Notes: generated by a model not told the origin, from the letters alone. A DNA stretch of 27,005 bases from Reclinomonas americana ATCC 50394 (GCA_048213135.1 PS015546.1:52807-79811); one strand, 5' to 3'. Shown: positions 1 through 11,733, numbered from the stretch's first letter. A program made the numbers and translations.

Positions 1-916
1 AGACGAGAGAGAGAGAGAGAGAGAGGAGGGGGAGAGGAGGGAGAGAGAGAGACAAGGAGAGGAAGAGAAACAGGCAGAGAGAAGGAATGAGGAGGAGAAG
101 TGGAGAGCGCAGTTGCGAAAGGGACAGGCAGAGACAGGTAGAGAGAGGGAGAGAGGGGAGAGAGAGAGAGACAGAGAGAGAGGAGAGAGAGAGAGAGAGG
201 GAGAGAGAAGGAGAAAGAGATAGAGAGAGAAAAGGAGAGAGATGTTGATGGGAGGAGAGTGCAAGAGTGAATGAATGAAAGAGGAGAGCAGCGTTCGTGC
301 ACAGGAGACAGGGACAGACAGAGAGAGAGGCAGACACACAGAGAGAGGAAGCAGAGTGAGTGGGAGACACAGAGAGAGGGAGCGAGGGTGAGAGGGAGGG
401 AGGAAGAGAGAGAATGTGTGCATGCAAGTGGGCTCTCTGTCAATGCCTCTCACTGCAGTTTGCACTCACAGCAGTCTCTCTCTCTCTGTGTGTGTGTGTG
501 TGTGCGTGTGTGTGTGTGGGTGTGTGTCTCTCTTGCATTCACTCGCTCACTCACACACGTGTCACACTGTTCACTTGTGCACTCTCTCTCTCTGTGCACT
601 CACTGGCTGCACACACACACACACACACTCGCTCTCTCTCTCTCTCCCCCTTCTCTCTCCCTTCTCTCTCTGTCTCTCTCTTCCTCACCTCTGTCAACTT
701 TTCAGACCCTCGCGTCCACTTGTGCGCACGCTCCACCTCCTTCTGCGCAAGTCGCGCACGGAAAAAGTCCACCTGCGCCACTCCACTCGCCATAGTGTGA
801 GAGTGAAGAAAGATAGAGTGTGACTCACACAATGCACACTGTCCGTGATTGTTCGCACGCACACAGTCAAACGCAGACGCACACAGTGTGCCTCACTCTC
901 TGTGTGTGTGCGTGCA
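1..916. repeat. Low-complexity (GA)n, (CT)n and (GT)n/(CA)n DNA, no gene seen
   Basis: The first 410 bases are almost pure purine (GA-rich with scattered GGAGA variants). This passes into CT, GT and CA dinucleotide tracts up to about 910. Several long open frames cross it, but they encode only Arg/Glu, Ser/Leu/His or Val/Cys repeats as expected from dinucleotide repeats, so I do not call them genes. The right part may contain the promoter and 5'UTR of the receptor gene that starts at about 917. Confidence 0.85.
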
Positions 917-3900
917 ATGATCGCACAACGAGGCTTTCAAGATCTCTCATGCCTGGTACTCACACAGCACACTCTCTTTTTCACAGTCACACACTCACTC
1001 TCTCTTGCGTGCTTGCTTGCCTGTCTGCAGCCACTGTTGCTAGGCATTATCTATGAACAAGTGCGTCTTTGTCTCTGTGTGTGTCTTCTTTTCTGTCACA
1101 GTCACTCACTCATGCGCGTTTTTCAGACCGATCCTGCGTGGAAGTCCGCCAACAACTTCTTTACACAAGCGTACCTGGCGTTGCTCATTTGTGCTTGTGT
1201 AACTGCTGTGGTGTGTGTGTGCGACTGAGAGAAAACGTGATTTCGGCCAGCAGCTCATACAATCAGTGTTTTTTTTTTGTTCTCTTAATCTCAGCTGTAT
1301 TTCGTGCTTCGCGGGTCGTCGTATGTGCAGCGGAGATCACCGTGGTTGCAGCTTGCATCGATGATTGCGCTCTTGTCGAATGTCGGGTCCGTTTGTTCGA
1401 GTTCTTTTGTGTGCGTCGACTGTTGCGTGCAGTGGAGTGACTGTGTTGGGCGCAGTTTGCTGGTGCTGCAGGCCAACAGACAGGAGCTGTTTGTCAAGTG
1501 CTGGACGGTGTATATCTCGCCGCTGATTCTTGCGCCGTTGTCGCTGGTGGCGCAGTTGCTGCGAGGTGGGGTGGACTCTGGCGTGCATGCTTCGCTCTGC
1601 GTCCTCTTGCTGAGCTGTCGTCATCGCAGCCATTCGTTTGATTGTTGTGTTTCGTGCTTCGGTGGCGCGCTCGTGGATCGTGCTACAGCGGTCGTCGATG
1701 AACAGTGTCACCAGTTGCGTCTCTCATGCGGGACAGACAAAGAGCGAGAGAGAGAGACAGGGAGAGAGACTTCTCCATCTTTCTGCCGCTCATTCCTTTG
1801 CCGTCCTTCTCCCTCTTCTCGTTCTCCGCGTTGATGGCCGACCTCTCGCCTTGTCTCTCTCTCATCGGCTTCCCGTCCCCTCATCTTTTCTTCTTCTCTC
1901 TTCCCCCCTTTCCCCCCACTCACACTCCCTTCCCCTTCCCCTTCCCCTTCCCCTTCCCCTTCCCCTCCCCCTCACCTTCCCCCTTCTCCCTTCTCCCTTT
2001 GCAGTGGGCATCTCCAACAGCGCCCGCTCGCTGTCGGTGGCCTCCAGTAGCAGATCGCTGGAGACCGACGAGTCGGCCAAGGAAGCAGAGCGCAAGCGAC
2101 GTGTGTACGCGCTGGCGCGCAGTGTGCGCGAGGGGCGCATGCTCGTGTGGTGGCTCCTGTCGTCGTTGCCGATGGTGCTGGTGGTGGTGCTGCTGGCCAC
2201 GGTGATTGCGCCCAATGCCAGCACCGATGTGGCGTCGGAGGAGCTGTGCAAGTGCCTGAATGCCATCCACGTGGCCTACGTGACGGCGGCCTCCATTATT
2301 GTGGCGCTGTCGGTGGCGTTTGCGGTGCTGGCGTGGAGATTACGGCACGTGCACGACAACTTTTCCATCAATCTCGAGCTGATCGCCACAGCCATCATCA
2401 GCATGTGCACCATGGCACCGTATCTGGCCACGCAGTTGGCCGCCGATCCCGCGCACGTCGTGATCACCATCCTGAGCCAGGTTTGTGTGGATTCCGTGAA
2501 AATGATGGGAAGTTGCGTGCGTCTCAATCGGTGTCACAGACGGCGGTCTACGGATTCTTCTTGTTGTTGTATGTGGTCACGCTGCTGCTGCCCGTGTTGA
2601 CCACGGCACTGTGGGAGTTCCGCAAGTGGAGAAGATTACGCACCATGGGAGCGACCGAGTCGGTGCCGAGTGCCTTGAGCTCCGCATCGCCGAGTCTGGT
2701 AGGCGAGTCTCTGCTGTCACCCAACTCGCTCTTGTCGGTGCGACCGGACTCGTTCGAGGATGTTATGCTCAGGCGAGAGAAGCGCGCCCTCTACCGTGCC
2801 TTCCTGGTGCTGGAATTCAGTAGCGAGGTGGGTGGTGGTGGTGGTGGTGGAAATGGTGGCAGATCACCGTTCATAAGAAGTAGAAGAAGAAGAAATGCAG
2901 ACAAAGAGAAGATGATCACATACGGAGAGATAAAGATGAAGAGAGAGGTGAGAGAGAGAGAGAGAGAGACAACACGCAATGCACCACTCACATGTCTTTT
3001 CTGTGCACGCACACAGAACTTGCTGTTCCTCGAAGACATTCGCTCACTCAAGAGCGATGCCATTCGGATCGGCGTGCACTCACCGGCCGTTGCTGACGTG
3101 GAATTTCGGCGACGGTGCCTGAAGGTTTTCAGCAACTACTTTACCAGCGACGGCGATCACGAACTGAATCTGTCGGGCAGGTCTGTTTCGCTTGCGTGCA
3201 TGTTCGTGTGTGCGCGGTCCGTGCGTTTCTCACGAGGCACACACAGCATTGTGAGCAAGATCCGCCACGCCTTCGAAACCGAGCCGGAACCGATGCACTG
3301 GGCAGTGGTCACGCCTGTGGCCAACGACGATCCGCAAGTGGCAGAGATGCGTGAAGCGCTGTCGCTTGTCGACGAGCCCGACGAGTTCCAGCAGTGGGCG
3401 TTGATATTACGTGACAACACACCCGCGTGCGTGCTCGACATGGCCACGTTTTCGCCCAGCAACGCGACGAAGGCGAGTGTGAAGTGCCCCTGTCTCTCTT
3501 CACTTTCTGTCATTGCTGCTGACCTCTCTGTCTTCGGCAGGCGGCGGCCGCTGGCTGGTTTGTATGCACGAGCATCTTTGACGAGGCCGTGGGTGCCGTG
3601 CGCCGACTGGTGAGAGTCACCCTCCTCGAGTTCTGCTCGCACTCTTGCTCACCTGCATGCAGCTCCGTACCGACACCTTCCGGCGATTCCGCGAGTCCAA
3701 ACAGGTGCGCCTCATGTCCTTGACTGCAGCACGTACTGCACTGCACTTGCTCACTCCCTGTTGATATGTCTGTGAAGTTCGGCGAGTACCAGTCTCACGA
3801 TCGAGAAATGGACGAGCGCTTGCACCTGGCCGGCCTCGGCCCGCGACACGAAGTGCCCTCCCTGCCGGTGCGACGATTCAGCGAGCAAAGACGCACGCAG

Positions 3901-4023
3901 CTGCTCTCCTCCATGGGATACACACCACCACCACCACCACCACCACCACCACCACCACCTTCAGCAGCAGCGTCGGAGGCGCCCAATGTCCCACTATTAT
4001 CATCGCCTTCAGCCTCTGAGTAG
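917..4023 (+). CDS. Seven-transmembrane receptor-like protein with C-terminal RGS domain
   Basis: Model: 917-955, 1031-1060, 1127-1210, 1295-1381, 1433-1565, 1630-1713, 2005-2480, 2540-2827, 3017-3180, 3247-3478, 3541-3609, 3663-3704, 3778-4023, giving about 657 aa. Seven hydrophobic helices are visible, the last reading GFFLLLYVVTLLLPVL, followed by an RGS box that starts at SFEDVMLRREKRALYRAF and continues LVLEFSSENLLFLEDIRSLK. RGS domains accelerate GTP hydrolysis on G-alpha subunits, so this is probably a plasma-membrane or endosomal receptor that also damps its own G protein, as in plant RGS1 and amoebal RGS-GPCRs. The box is split by about 90 unrelated residues before its last helices (TSIFDEAVGAVRRL, RTDTFRRFRESKQF). 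A Ser/Pro tail includes a run of 12 prolines encoded by CCA/CAC repeats. The start at 917 and the donors near 1210 and 1381 are the least certain points; phase is kept at every later junction. Confidence 0.85.
1925..1980 (+). repeat. (CCCCTT)n hexanucleotide tract in an intron
   Basis: About six to seven CCCCTT units lie in the 291-bp intron 1714-2004 of the 7TM-RGS gene, followed by CT/CCT-rich DNA up to the acceptor. The opposite strand carries regular G4 runs. Confidence 0.85.
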
Positions 4024-4051
4024 AAGTGAACGTGCTCTTTTATTGATACGA

Positions 4052-5254
4052 ATGAGCGGTGTGCTGCGTGCATTGACGGAAGTGGAGTCGCACTGCACCT
4101 TTGGTGGCTTCCTGCGCGTGTTCACACACGAGAGTGCACAGACACAATGCGTCATGCGATTCGCAGTGTTTACTCCGCCCAACAAGCCCGCCAACTCGCC
4201 GGTGAGCATCAGAGAGCATTGTGTGTCTCTGTGTGTGTGTGTGTGCGCTTGTCTGACTCATGGCATACGTGCAGGCGCTGCTGTGGCTGAGTGGATTGAC
4301 ATGCACTCATGACAACTTCTCGAGCAAGGCCGGTGCCTTCCGCCCTGCTGCGCGTCTCGGCCTCACACTGATCATCCCCGACACGTCGCCTCGTTCAGTC
4401 AACTGTCATCATTGTTGTTGTTATTCTTCTTGCAGCACACTCTCGTCATTCACGTGGCACATATGAACAGGTGGACCCGAGATTGAGGGCGACGCTGCGG
4501 TGTATCACTTTGGACGCGGTGCCGGCTACTACCTGGACGCCACGCAGGAGCCGTGGGCGGCCAACTACCGCATGTACTCGTACCTCATGAAGGAGCTGAT
4601 TCCCGGCTGCATGTCGCATTTCGAGCTCAACCCGCAGGCGCTCGGCATTTGTTGCGTGCTTTGTAGAGATGATCGACGCAGCTGCAGTGCTTTGGTGCTG
4701 ACGAGCTGCGCAGCGGGTCACTCGATGGGCGGCCACGGTGCGCTGACCATGTACTTGAAGAATCCGGATGTGTTCCGCAGCGTGTCGGCTTTTGCTCCCA
4801 TCACGGCGCCGTCGACCATTGACGTGTGGGGACGGTATGCGCTGGAGCGGTACCTTGGACCGGATCCCGAGGCCTGGAAGGTGCGGCGCTGCCTCGATGA
4901 TGATCACTTCGTGGCTCGTGTCTCATGATTATGGCGGCGGAGCAGGAGTACGATGCCTGCGAGCTGATGCGCAACTACAAGGGTCGCAAGGCTCCGATTC
5001 TGATCGACCAGGGTGCTGCCGACCAGTTCCTCGACAAGCTGAAGCCCGAGGCGTTCCAGGGTTGCGTACTCACCTCCGCCGCCGTCCACACATAGTCGTC
5101 CCGCTCAATGCGTCTGTGTTCCACAGAGGCGTGCAACGAGGCGGATCACCCGCTCACGCTGCGCATGCAACCCGAGTACGATCACTCGTACTACTTCATC
5201 TCCACCTTTATCGAGGATCACCTCGAATTCCACGCCGAGCAGCTGTGCAAGTAA
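4052..5254 (+). CDS. S-formylglutathione hydrolase (esterase D family)
   Basis: Exons 4052-4201, 4275-4392, 4471-4650, 4714-4880, 4946-5060 and 5127-5254 give 285 aa, the usual length of the family. The enzyme hydrolyses S-formylglutathione to formate and glutathione, the second step of glutathione-dependent formaldehyde detoxification in the cytosol. Diagnostic stretches are [40 protein letters not shown] and [12 protein letters not shown]. The nucleophile serine lies in [11 protein letters not shown], followed by SVSAFAPI; the acid is the Asp of [13 protein letters not shown], the usual position in this family; the catalytic His is in [15 protein letters not shown]. All five introns (63-78 bp) keep phase. 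The start codon lies only 28 bp after the stop of the upstream gene, and the next gene converges on it with a 39-bp gap. The usual GEDESWDFG segment is replaced here by a short [12 protein letters not shown] version. Confidence 0.96.
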
Positions 5255-5293
5255 CCGCGACTGGCGAGAAGCAATACGTGTGTGTGTGTGTGT

Positions 5294-8200
5294 CTACATT
5301 GGTAGCGTGAGCAGCAATATACGCAGGCTGTGGTCGTCGCTGCAGGTGGCCAGCTCAAACGCTTGCAGTGCCGCCTGTATATTTTTATGTGTGTTGGCAA
5401 CGAGAGAGGAAAAAGAGACAGTGGTAGCAGACAAACCTCGGCGGGCGGTTGCGTCGTGCGAGCCGGATCGCGGCAGGTGATGCGCCGCACAAAATTGTCG
5501 TGTGCGAGACTGGTCGGGAACTGCAACACAGGTCGCCACTCGCTGCCAGCGTCCACACCCAAACCCCACACCTCCATCTCTCCGTTCTCGAAGCCGAGCA
5601 CCACAGCCTCGCGCAATCTGCACACATGCAAGATGCACGTCAATGCGGGAGAAAGGGAGAGCGACACGAGAAACCACAATCCGCACGTTCTCCTCGACAG
5701 CAACGGCAGGAACTCCGCTGCGGTGATCGGTGCCGGCAATGACGGCGACACGAACAGCGTGGTAGGCGCTGGGGAGGCGGCAGTGGGTGCCGCCCACACA
5801 CGGAACTTCTTGTCGCGAGAGACGGTGATGAAGAGCGAGTCGTCGGCCGACCACGAGCAGTCCCAGATGATGCGTGAGTGACCGCTCTCGCCCTGGAACA
5901 ACATGGTGAACTCGCCGACCTCATCCAGCGAGAACAGGCTGATCTGTCGATCCTTGGAGACGGAGAGCAGCATACGGTCGTTGTGCGAAAAGGCGATCTG
6001 CGCAGGCGTGTGTGAGAGTGGGTAGATGCAGCGCGAAGACTATTTGTTGCCGCGCAACTCGCGACACGGTCGACTTGTGACCAATCAGCACAGCACGCTG
6101 TGTCCAGTCACTGGTCTGCCACACGCGAATGTACGCCGTCTCCGACGCCTTGGCCTGCACAGTCGATTGACAATGAGCCTATGGCATGCTGACTCTCAAC
6201 ATCGCCACTCTTCCTCACCTTGCACGCCGCCGCCAGGAACGCGCCATTGTGCGTGCATGCCACACAAACAATGTCCTCCGGATGACCGTACCTGTGTGGA
6301 CAATGAAATTCAGCGAACCATCGAGAGCACACATGCCATGGCAAAGCACGCAACAGCTTTTGCAGTTCCGGCCACAGCGTGCTCTGCAACAAGTGATCCT
6401 CAAACGGAGGCCGCTGCAGTGTGACCGCACGGAACACATTGTCCTCGTCGCCCCACATGTCACTCTGCGGGCCGTCGTCCTCCGACTCCGCCACCGCCGA
6501 TGCATCCTTGCCGGAGCCAGTGGCCGTGCCCGTGGGGTCGAGGTCGGCTGATGCAAGGGAAAGGGCATGAGAGAGGGGGAGGGATAAGGGAGTTTGGGTG
6601 CAAAGGGAGGATGATAGAGGGAGAGAGGGTGAAGACAGAGAGAGAGAGAGAAAAAAAGGATGACGCGGAGTGAGTGAGCGCGAGAGAGTGATGCGGAGTG
6701 AGAGACAGGACGATGCGGAGTGAGAGAGAAAAGAGAAGATGATAGAAAGTGAGAGAGGGAGAATGACAGAGAGTGAGCAAGGGAGAGAGTGTGCAAGGGA
6801 GAGAATGATAGGCAGCGAAATGGACGAGAAGAGAGGATGACAAAAAGTGAGAGGATGACGAAAAGTGAGAGGACGATGCAGAGTACGAGAGAGGGAGGAC
6901 AATGCGGAGCGAGAGAGAACGAGAGGATGACAGAGAGTGAGAAAGAAAGAGAGAGGATGATAGGCAGCGACAGTGAAGGGCGGATACGAGAGAGTGTGCG
7001 AAGAGAGTGAGAGGGCGAAGAGGAGAGAGCGGGAAAGGTAGATGCAAAGAAAGGTGGGGATGCGCGAGGTAAAAGGAGAGTAAAGGTGATAGGTCGTGAG
7101 TGAGAATGGATGAAAGGGAGAGAGTGAGAAAAGAGGGAGAGAGAGACAATAATCGGCAGCGAGAGAGAAAGAGTGGATGATAGAGAGTGAGAGTGAGTGT
7201 GTGCGTGTGTGAGTGAGTGAGACAAAGAGAGATCAACACGCGCGCACACACCAGCAAGGATGGGCTTGTTGGTCAAGCCGAGTGGAGGCACCGAGGCACC
7301 AATCGGGAAATCACCCTGTTCCACTGATCAGGCACACAATCATGGAGCCGACGACAGGAAAACATACGTGCCTCGGTGGCCGGAGTGTCAACACCTGCAA
7401 TCTCACGCAGCGACTGCAAGAACGTCTGCGGTCCACGGAAGATGCGAACGACCTGTGCTCCAGGCGATGAGCAGTCACGCACCTCTTTCCTCTCCACGCA
7501 GTCGAAAAAAGCGCACCTTCTCATCGGCACCCGACGCAAACATGTGCCGACTCACAGGGCACAGACAGCGCAAATCGTAGCCGTGAATCTGTGGTCTGGC
7601 GATCTCGTTCCATCGATGCAACGACCGACCATCCACGCCCCATCTCTCCGACGACGCGTCCACCGGCGGCGCCTCTGCGTTCTTCCACTCCACGTACAGA
7701 CGCGTGGTCTGGTCCTCGCTGCACGACACCAGATAGTCGCCGTTCGAGTCCCACATCACGTCGCTGACGGCACCAAAGTGGCCAGTAGGCACCACTTGCG
7801 GCGCCCACTGCTCACCTGCAATCGAGAGAGGGAAAGAGTGAGCGGCAAGCAGCCTGTCGGCACTCTCTGCACAAACACATCCCACTCACCCTGCTGGTGC
7901 CACAAGTGGAACGAGCCATTGTAGCCGTGGGCGAGAATGGCGGTGCCGTCGGGCGAGAAGGACGCGCCGTAGTAACCGAGTTGACCAAAGAGTCCCGAAA
8001 GGCCGCCGAACTGGCCGACCTGCGCGGTCGCCGTCCACAACTGCGTGTGCTTCTCGAACGCCCACACATTCATCGATCGGTCCATGCTGGCACTGAGCAA
8101 CTGCGGTCCGGCGGGCGGCAAGGCTGTGTGACGCAGCGTTTCAGCGCACCAAAAGAGTGACCCATCCATCCGCACAAGGACGACTCACCACAAGCAGCCG

Positions 8201-9242
8201 GGCGTCGCACAGAAGGATGCCACTCGAGCGCGTGCACCCACTGCTCGTGCCCGCTCAACACACTCTCCAGCGCCACTCGCCAGCCGACATCCACCAGCAC
8301 CACCTCGTGCGACTCGGCAATGCGGTCGATTTCGCGCAACGCCGCATCCACGGCACTCGCCTCGCCACTGCCGCTGCCACCGTCGCCCGCTTCTGCCGAC
8401 GGTGAGAGGCGCCACAGACGGATCTTGCAGTCCTGCGAGGCCGACGCTAGCAGCACGGTTTCCGGCACGTCCAGCTGATCGGCGAAACGCAGGCAGCGGA
8501 TCCAGTCCTTGTGGCCGCGCAAGGTGCCACATTTGACAAAGGGGAGTGTGTGGGGGGACTGGTGGGGGAGAAGGGGAAGGTGGTGAGAAGGGGAAGGGAG
8601 GGGGGAGGGGAAGGGGAGGGTGGGGGAGAGGGCGGTAGAGGGGAAGGGAGGGAGAAGGGAGGGGAGGGAGAGGGGGAGTGACAAGAGGGGGAAGACAAGA
8701 GGGGAGTGACCAAGGGGTAATGACAANNNNNNNNNNNNNNNNNNNNNNNNNNNNNNNNNNNNNNNNNNNNNNNNNNNNNNNNNNNNNNNNNNNNNNNNNN
8801 NNNNNNNNNNNNNNNNNNNNNNNNNNNNNNNNNNNNNNNNNNNNNNNNNNNNNNNNNNNNNNNNNNNNNNNNNNNNNNNNNNNNNNNNNNNNNNNNNNNN
8901 NNNNNNNNNNNNNNNNNNNNNNNNNNNNNNNNNNNNNNNNNNNNNNNNNNNNNNNNNNNNNNNNNNNNNNNNNNNNNNNNNNNNNNNNNNNNNNNNNNNN
9001 NNNNNNNNNNNNNNNNNNNNNNNNNNNNNNNNNNNNNNNNNNNNNNNNNNNNNNNNNNNNNNNNNNNNNNNNNNNNNNNNNNNNNNNNNNNNNNNNNNNN
9101 NNNNNNNNNNNNNNNNNNNNNNNNNNNNNNNNNNNNNNNNNNNNNNNNNNNNNNNNNNNNNNNNNNNNNNNNNNNNNNNNNNNNNNNNNNNNNNNNNNNN
9201 NNNNNNNNNNNNNNNNNNNNNNNNNNNNNNNNNNNNNNNNNN

Positions 9243-9286
<44 letters not shown>

Positions 9287-10178
9287 GGTACGAAACCTGA
9301 CTGGCAAACAAGTGAATGAGACAATCGACACCCCCGGTGGCCAACAGCAGCCGCTCATCATCCAACAAGCACATGTCGAGTGTCTCCATCATGCGACCAC
9401 GCGGGAACTCAATGCGCTGAAACAGTGCAAAGTCGGGCTCGCCAGCTGTAGTGCCAAGCACTCAGAGAAACGTCGTGCCTGTATCGACAGTCAAGCACGC
9501 TGCAACACACCTGCACGACGATAGACGGAGACGGTGTCGTCGGCCGCCGTCGCCGCGATGAATGTGACGAGACTCGGCGTCACGCGCACTGCAATCGATG
9601 TCACCGATGCACGATGGGTGGAGAGCACACTGGCCGCCGTCCACTGCACACATTCAAAAGCTGTCAACAAGGCACCAACAACGAGGCGTGTATGTCGCCA
9701 CTCAACTCCCTCCGCGCCGTCGCCCACTCGTCGCCACACAATGATGCGCCCATCGGTGGCGCCACTGACAATCTCTCGCGGCAGCACTCGCACCGACTCG
9801 TCAAACCCTTTGACAAATCGTGAGACGCACAATGAACAAGGAGGAATGCGCGTGAGAGGGCGCAGCGCACCGTTGCTCACGCACGGAACCCATCGCACGG
9901 CATTGACGCGTGCACCGTGGCCCTTGAGGGTGCCGAAAACGATACCCGCCTGCGAAGTGCGGTGGAAGAGGAGAGAGATGTGAATGACTGTCACCCAGAG
10001 GGAGAAGAGAGGGACGGAGATGAGAGAGGAAGAGGGAAGGAAGGTGAGGGAGGAGACAGCCATAGATGATCAAGCGTGTGAGATCCATGAGCGATCTTCA
10101 CACCCAAGAGAGGAGGCTCAATGAGCAACCATGCATGCTTGCTCGGATGATTGACACATGCCCAGAGAGAGGGAAGGA

Positions 10179-10218
<40 letters not shown>

Positions 10219-10633
10219 GGAGAGCGCACGAGACACGATGGAGGACAATGATCAAGCGTGTGACGAGTGATCACTCGTGTGCCTCACATCCAAAAACGGA
10301 GACAGGAGGCTCGATGAAGAACGATGCATACAGAGGTGTTTCACATCTCAACAATCGCTGGAGAGAGAGAGCACGAAGCATGATGACTTTGGGAGGAGAC
10401 AGCCACAAATGATCACGCGTGTGAGATCCAGAAGCGATCACACACGAAGAAGGCTCAATGAGCAACCATGATCTCAGATGTTTCACACACGACCAGAGAG
10501 AGAGAGAGAGCACGAGGAAGAATGACTTTGGGAGGAGACAGCCATAGATGATCAAGCGTGCGAGATCCAGGAATGATCACACGAAGAAGGCTCAATGATG
10601 AACGCGCATCCTTGCTCGGATGATCGACACATG

Positions 10634-10677
<44 letters not shown>

Positions 10678-10973
10678 GGAGAGAGAAAGAGAGCACAATG
10701 TATGACGACTTTGGGAGGAGACAGCCACGCATGATCGACCATCCTACTCCATGAGCGATCACACACGCAGCCTCGTGCACAGAGAGGCCACACTCCCTCC
10801 TTTCCCCTTGCCCACACACACACACCCACATGCACTTTGCATGAGACCTTTGGATCATACAAGCCAACCATGCACCCCGCACCAAACGCCACCACTCCAC
10901 TCGCACAGTTCCATTCCGCACAGTTCGCCACTCGGTTGACTCCACACGAGACAAACTCCGCGCTCACACTCAT
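5294..10973 (-). CDS. ELP2: Elongator complex protein 2 (WD40 protein)
   Basis: Exons in transcript order: 10973-10848, 9949-9871, 9807-9511, 9445-9297, 8558-8189, 8123-7890, 7815-7517, 7452-7368, 7323-7252, 6547-6355, 6291-6219, 6154-6059, 5997-5687, 5617-5437, 5374-5294. They total 2646 bp, about 881 aa, near the family size (about 790-830). Elp2 is the double beta-propeller scaffold of Elongator, which makes the cm5U-type modification of wobble uridines in tRNA. The N-terminus SCGVNRVANCAEW and the central IARPQIHGYDL and SGADEKV are typical of Elp2. WD-type strands include SGATDGRIIVW, ASASQDCKIRLW, SASMDRSMNVW, SCSEDQTTRLY, SVSKDRQISLFS and VSRDKKFRVW. The C-terminus ends TCSDDHSLRILLL. 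Three introns are inflated by repeats (6548-7251, 8559-9296 with the assembly gap, 9950-10847); the others are 44-74 bp. Every junction keeps phase. Small exons missing in the two largest introns cannot be excluded. Confidence 0.96.
6560..7240. repeat. GA-rich repeat block filling an ELP2 intron
   Basis: Imperfect AGAGTGAGAGGATGA-type units, rich in GAGA, GATGACAGAGAGTGAG and GATGATAGGCAGCGA, fill most of the 704-bp intron 6548-7251. In the transcript this is pyrimidine-rich. Long open frames here encode Ser/Leu/His repeats and are shadows. Confidence 0.85.
8559..9296. other. Assembly gap (8727-9242) inside an ELP2 intron, with G-rich and (GA)n edges
   Basis: A run of 516 N is flanked on the left by about 160 bp of GGGGAGGG-type purine-rich DNA and on the right by (AG)n ending near 9285. 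The gap lies wholly between two in-phase ELP2 exons, so it should not remove Elp2 coding sequence unless a small exon is hidden in it. Confidence 0.9.
10048..10780. repeat. Minisatellite in ELP2 intron 1, five units of 139-192 bp
   Basis: Units begin GGGAGGAGACAGCCA at 10048, 10391, 10530 and 10713, with a degenerate unit at about 10240. They continue with ATGATCAAGCGTGTGAGATC, then GCGATCACACACG, then GAAGGCTCAATGAGCAACC, and each carries a (GA)n tract of variable length. The array occupies most of the 898-bp intron 9950-10847. Confidence 0.9.
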
Positions 10974-11085
10974 AAGCAAAAACAAAACAAACACAGATGA
11001 AAATGAAAGTGCACAGCTATGGAAGGTACATGCAATGCGGATTCTATCACCACATCACACTGCTCTTCTGATCTCTCTTTTTGTG

Positions 11086-11581
11086 TTACTCTGCGCCTCC
11101 AAACTCGGGATGTGAGCGCCTAAACTCCAACTCCATGCGCACTTGATTCTCCGTCTGTGCCTCGCGCTCCATGGCCAGCTGCAATGGCAGCAGCAGCACC
11201 AGCGCCGCCGTGCCAAACGTCCACGCGCCCCATTGCGCAGTCTCCCACAACCATGAGCCCACTCTACATACACACACACACGCACACGCGCGAGATGAGC
11301 ACACAAACACAAAAAAAGTGCGTGACATTGCGTGCGATATGGCGCAACTCTTTGCTCTTCTTGTACACGCGGTGCAGCTTGGTCTTGGCGCGCTTGCCGG
11401 CTGATGATTTCCGTGATGATGCAGAGTCGGCGGCAGCAGCAGCAGAAGGTGCGGCTGCCGACGTCGACGTCGCGTGTGGTTGTTGTGATGATGAGGGGCC
11501 TGCGGCTGCGCCTGCTGCTGCTGCTGCTGATTCTACTCCGCCCTCCAGTTCATCCGCGCGACGAGATCCTCGCTTGCCCAT
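11086..11581 (-). CDS. Tom22-like mitochondrial outer-membrane import protein
   Basis: Exons 11581-11349 and 11263-11086 (intron of 85 bp, GTTGCG donor, TAG acceptor) give 136 aa. The N-terminal 55 residues are low-complexity Ala/Ser/Gly. A basic stretch RAKTKLHRVYKKSKE follows, then WETAQWGAW and one membrane span, TFGTAALVLLLPLQLAMERE, with the helix-breaking proline and charged flank typical of Tom22/TOM9. Tom22 is a tail-anchored core and receptor subunit of the TOM complex. The family assignment rests on this membrane region; the cytosolic part lacks the usual acidic patch, as in plant TOM9. The ATG directly follows a TTGCAG acceptor, so a 5'UTR intron (11582-11699, donor GTGAGC) is likely, with a 5'UTR exon starting to its right. 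The stop lies 112 bp from the ELP2 start on the same strand. Confidence 0.7.
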
Positions 11582-11733
11582 CTGCAATAAAGAACGCGAA
11601 GGCGATGAGCACATAAAACACACAAACACTGTCACACTCACGATCGCACTCCCTCGCTCACACACACACTCTCTCTCTTTCACACACACGCACGCTCACC
11701 TTGATGCGTGTGAGATGTGATTCACAGTCGCGT

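Noticed and set aside
271-862. Long overlapping open frames of 100-170 codons
   Set aside because: They encode Arg/Glu, Ser/Leu or Val/Cys dinucleotide-repeat peptides in every frame and strand, so they are microsatellite shadows.
2147-3613. A single 488-codon exon
   Set aside because: It crosses introns with clear donors and acceptors (2828-3016, 3181-3246, 3479-3540); the RGS domain is only restored after splicing.
6108-7324. Open frames of 265-369 codons on the minus strand
   Set aside because: They read through a GA-rich ELP2 intron; only their ends match Elp2 exons.
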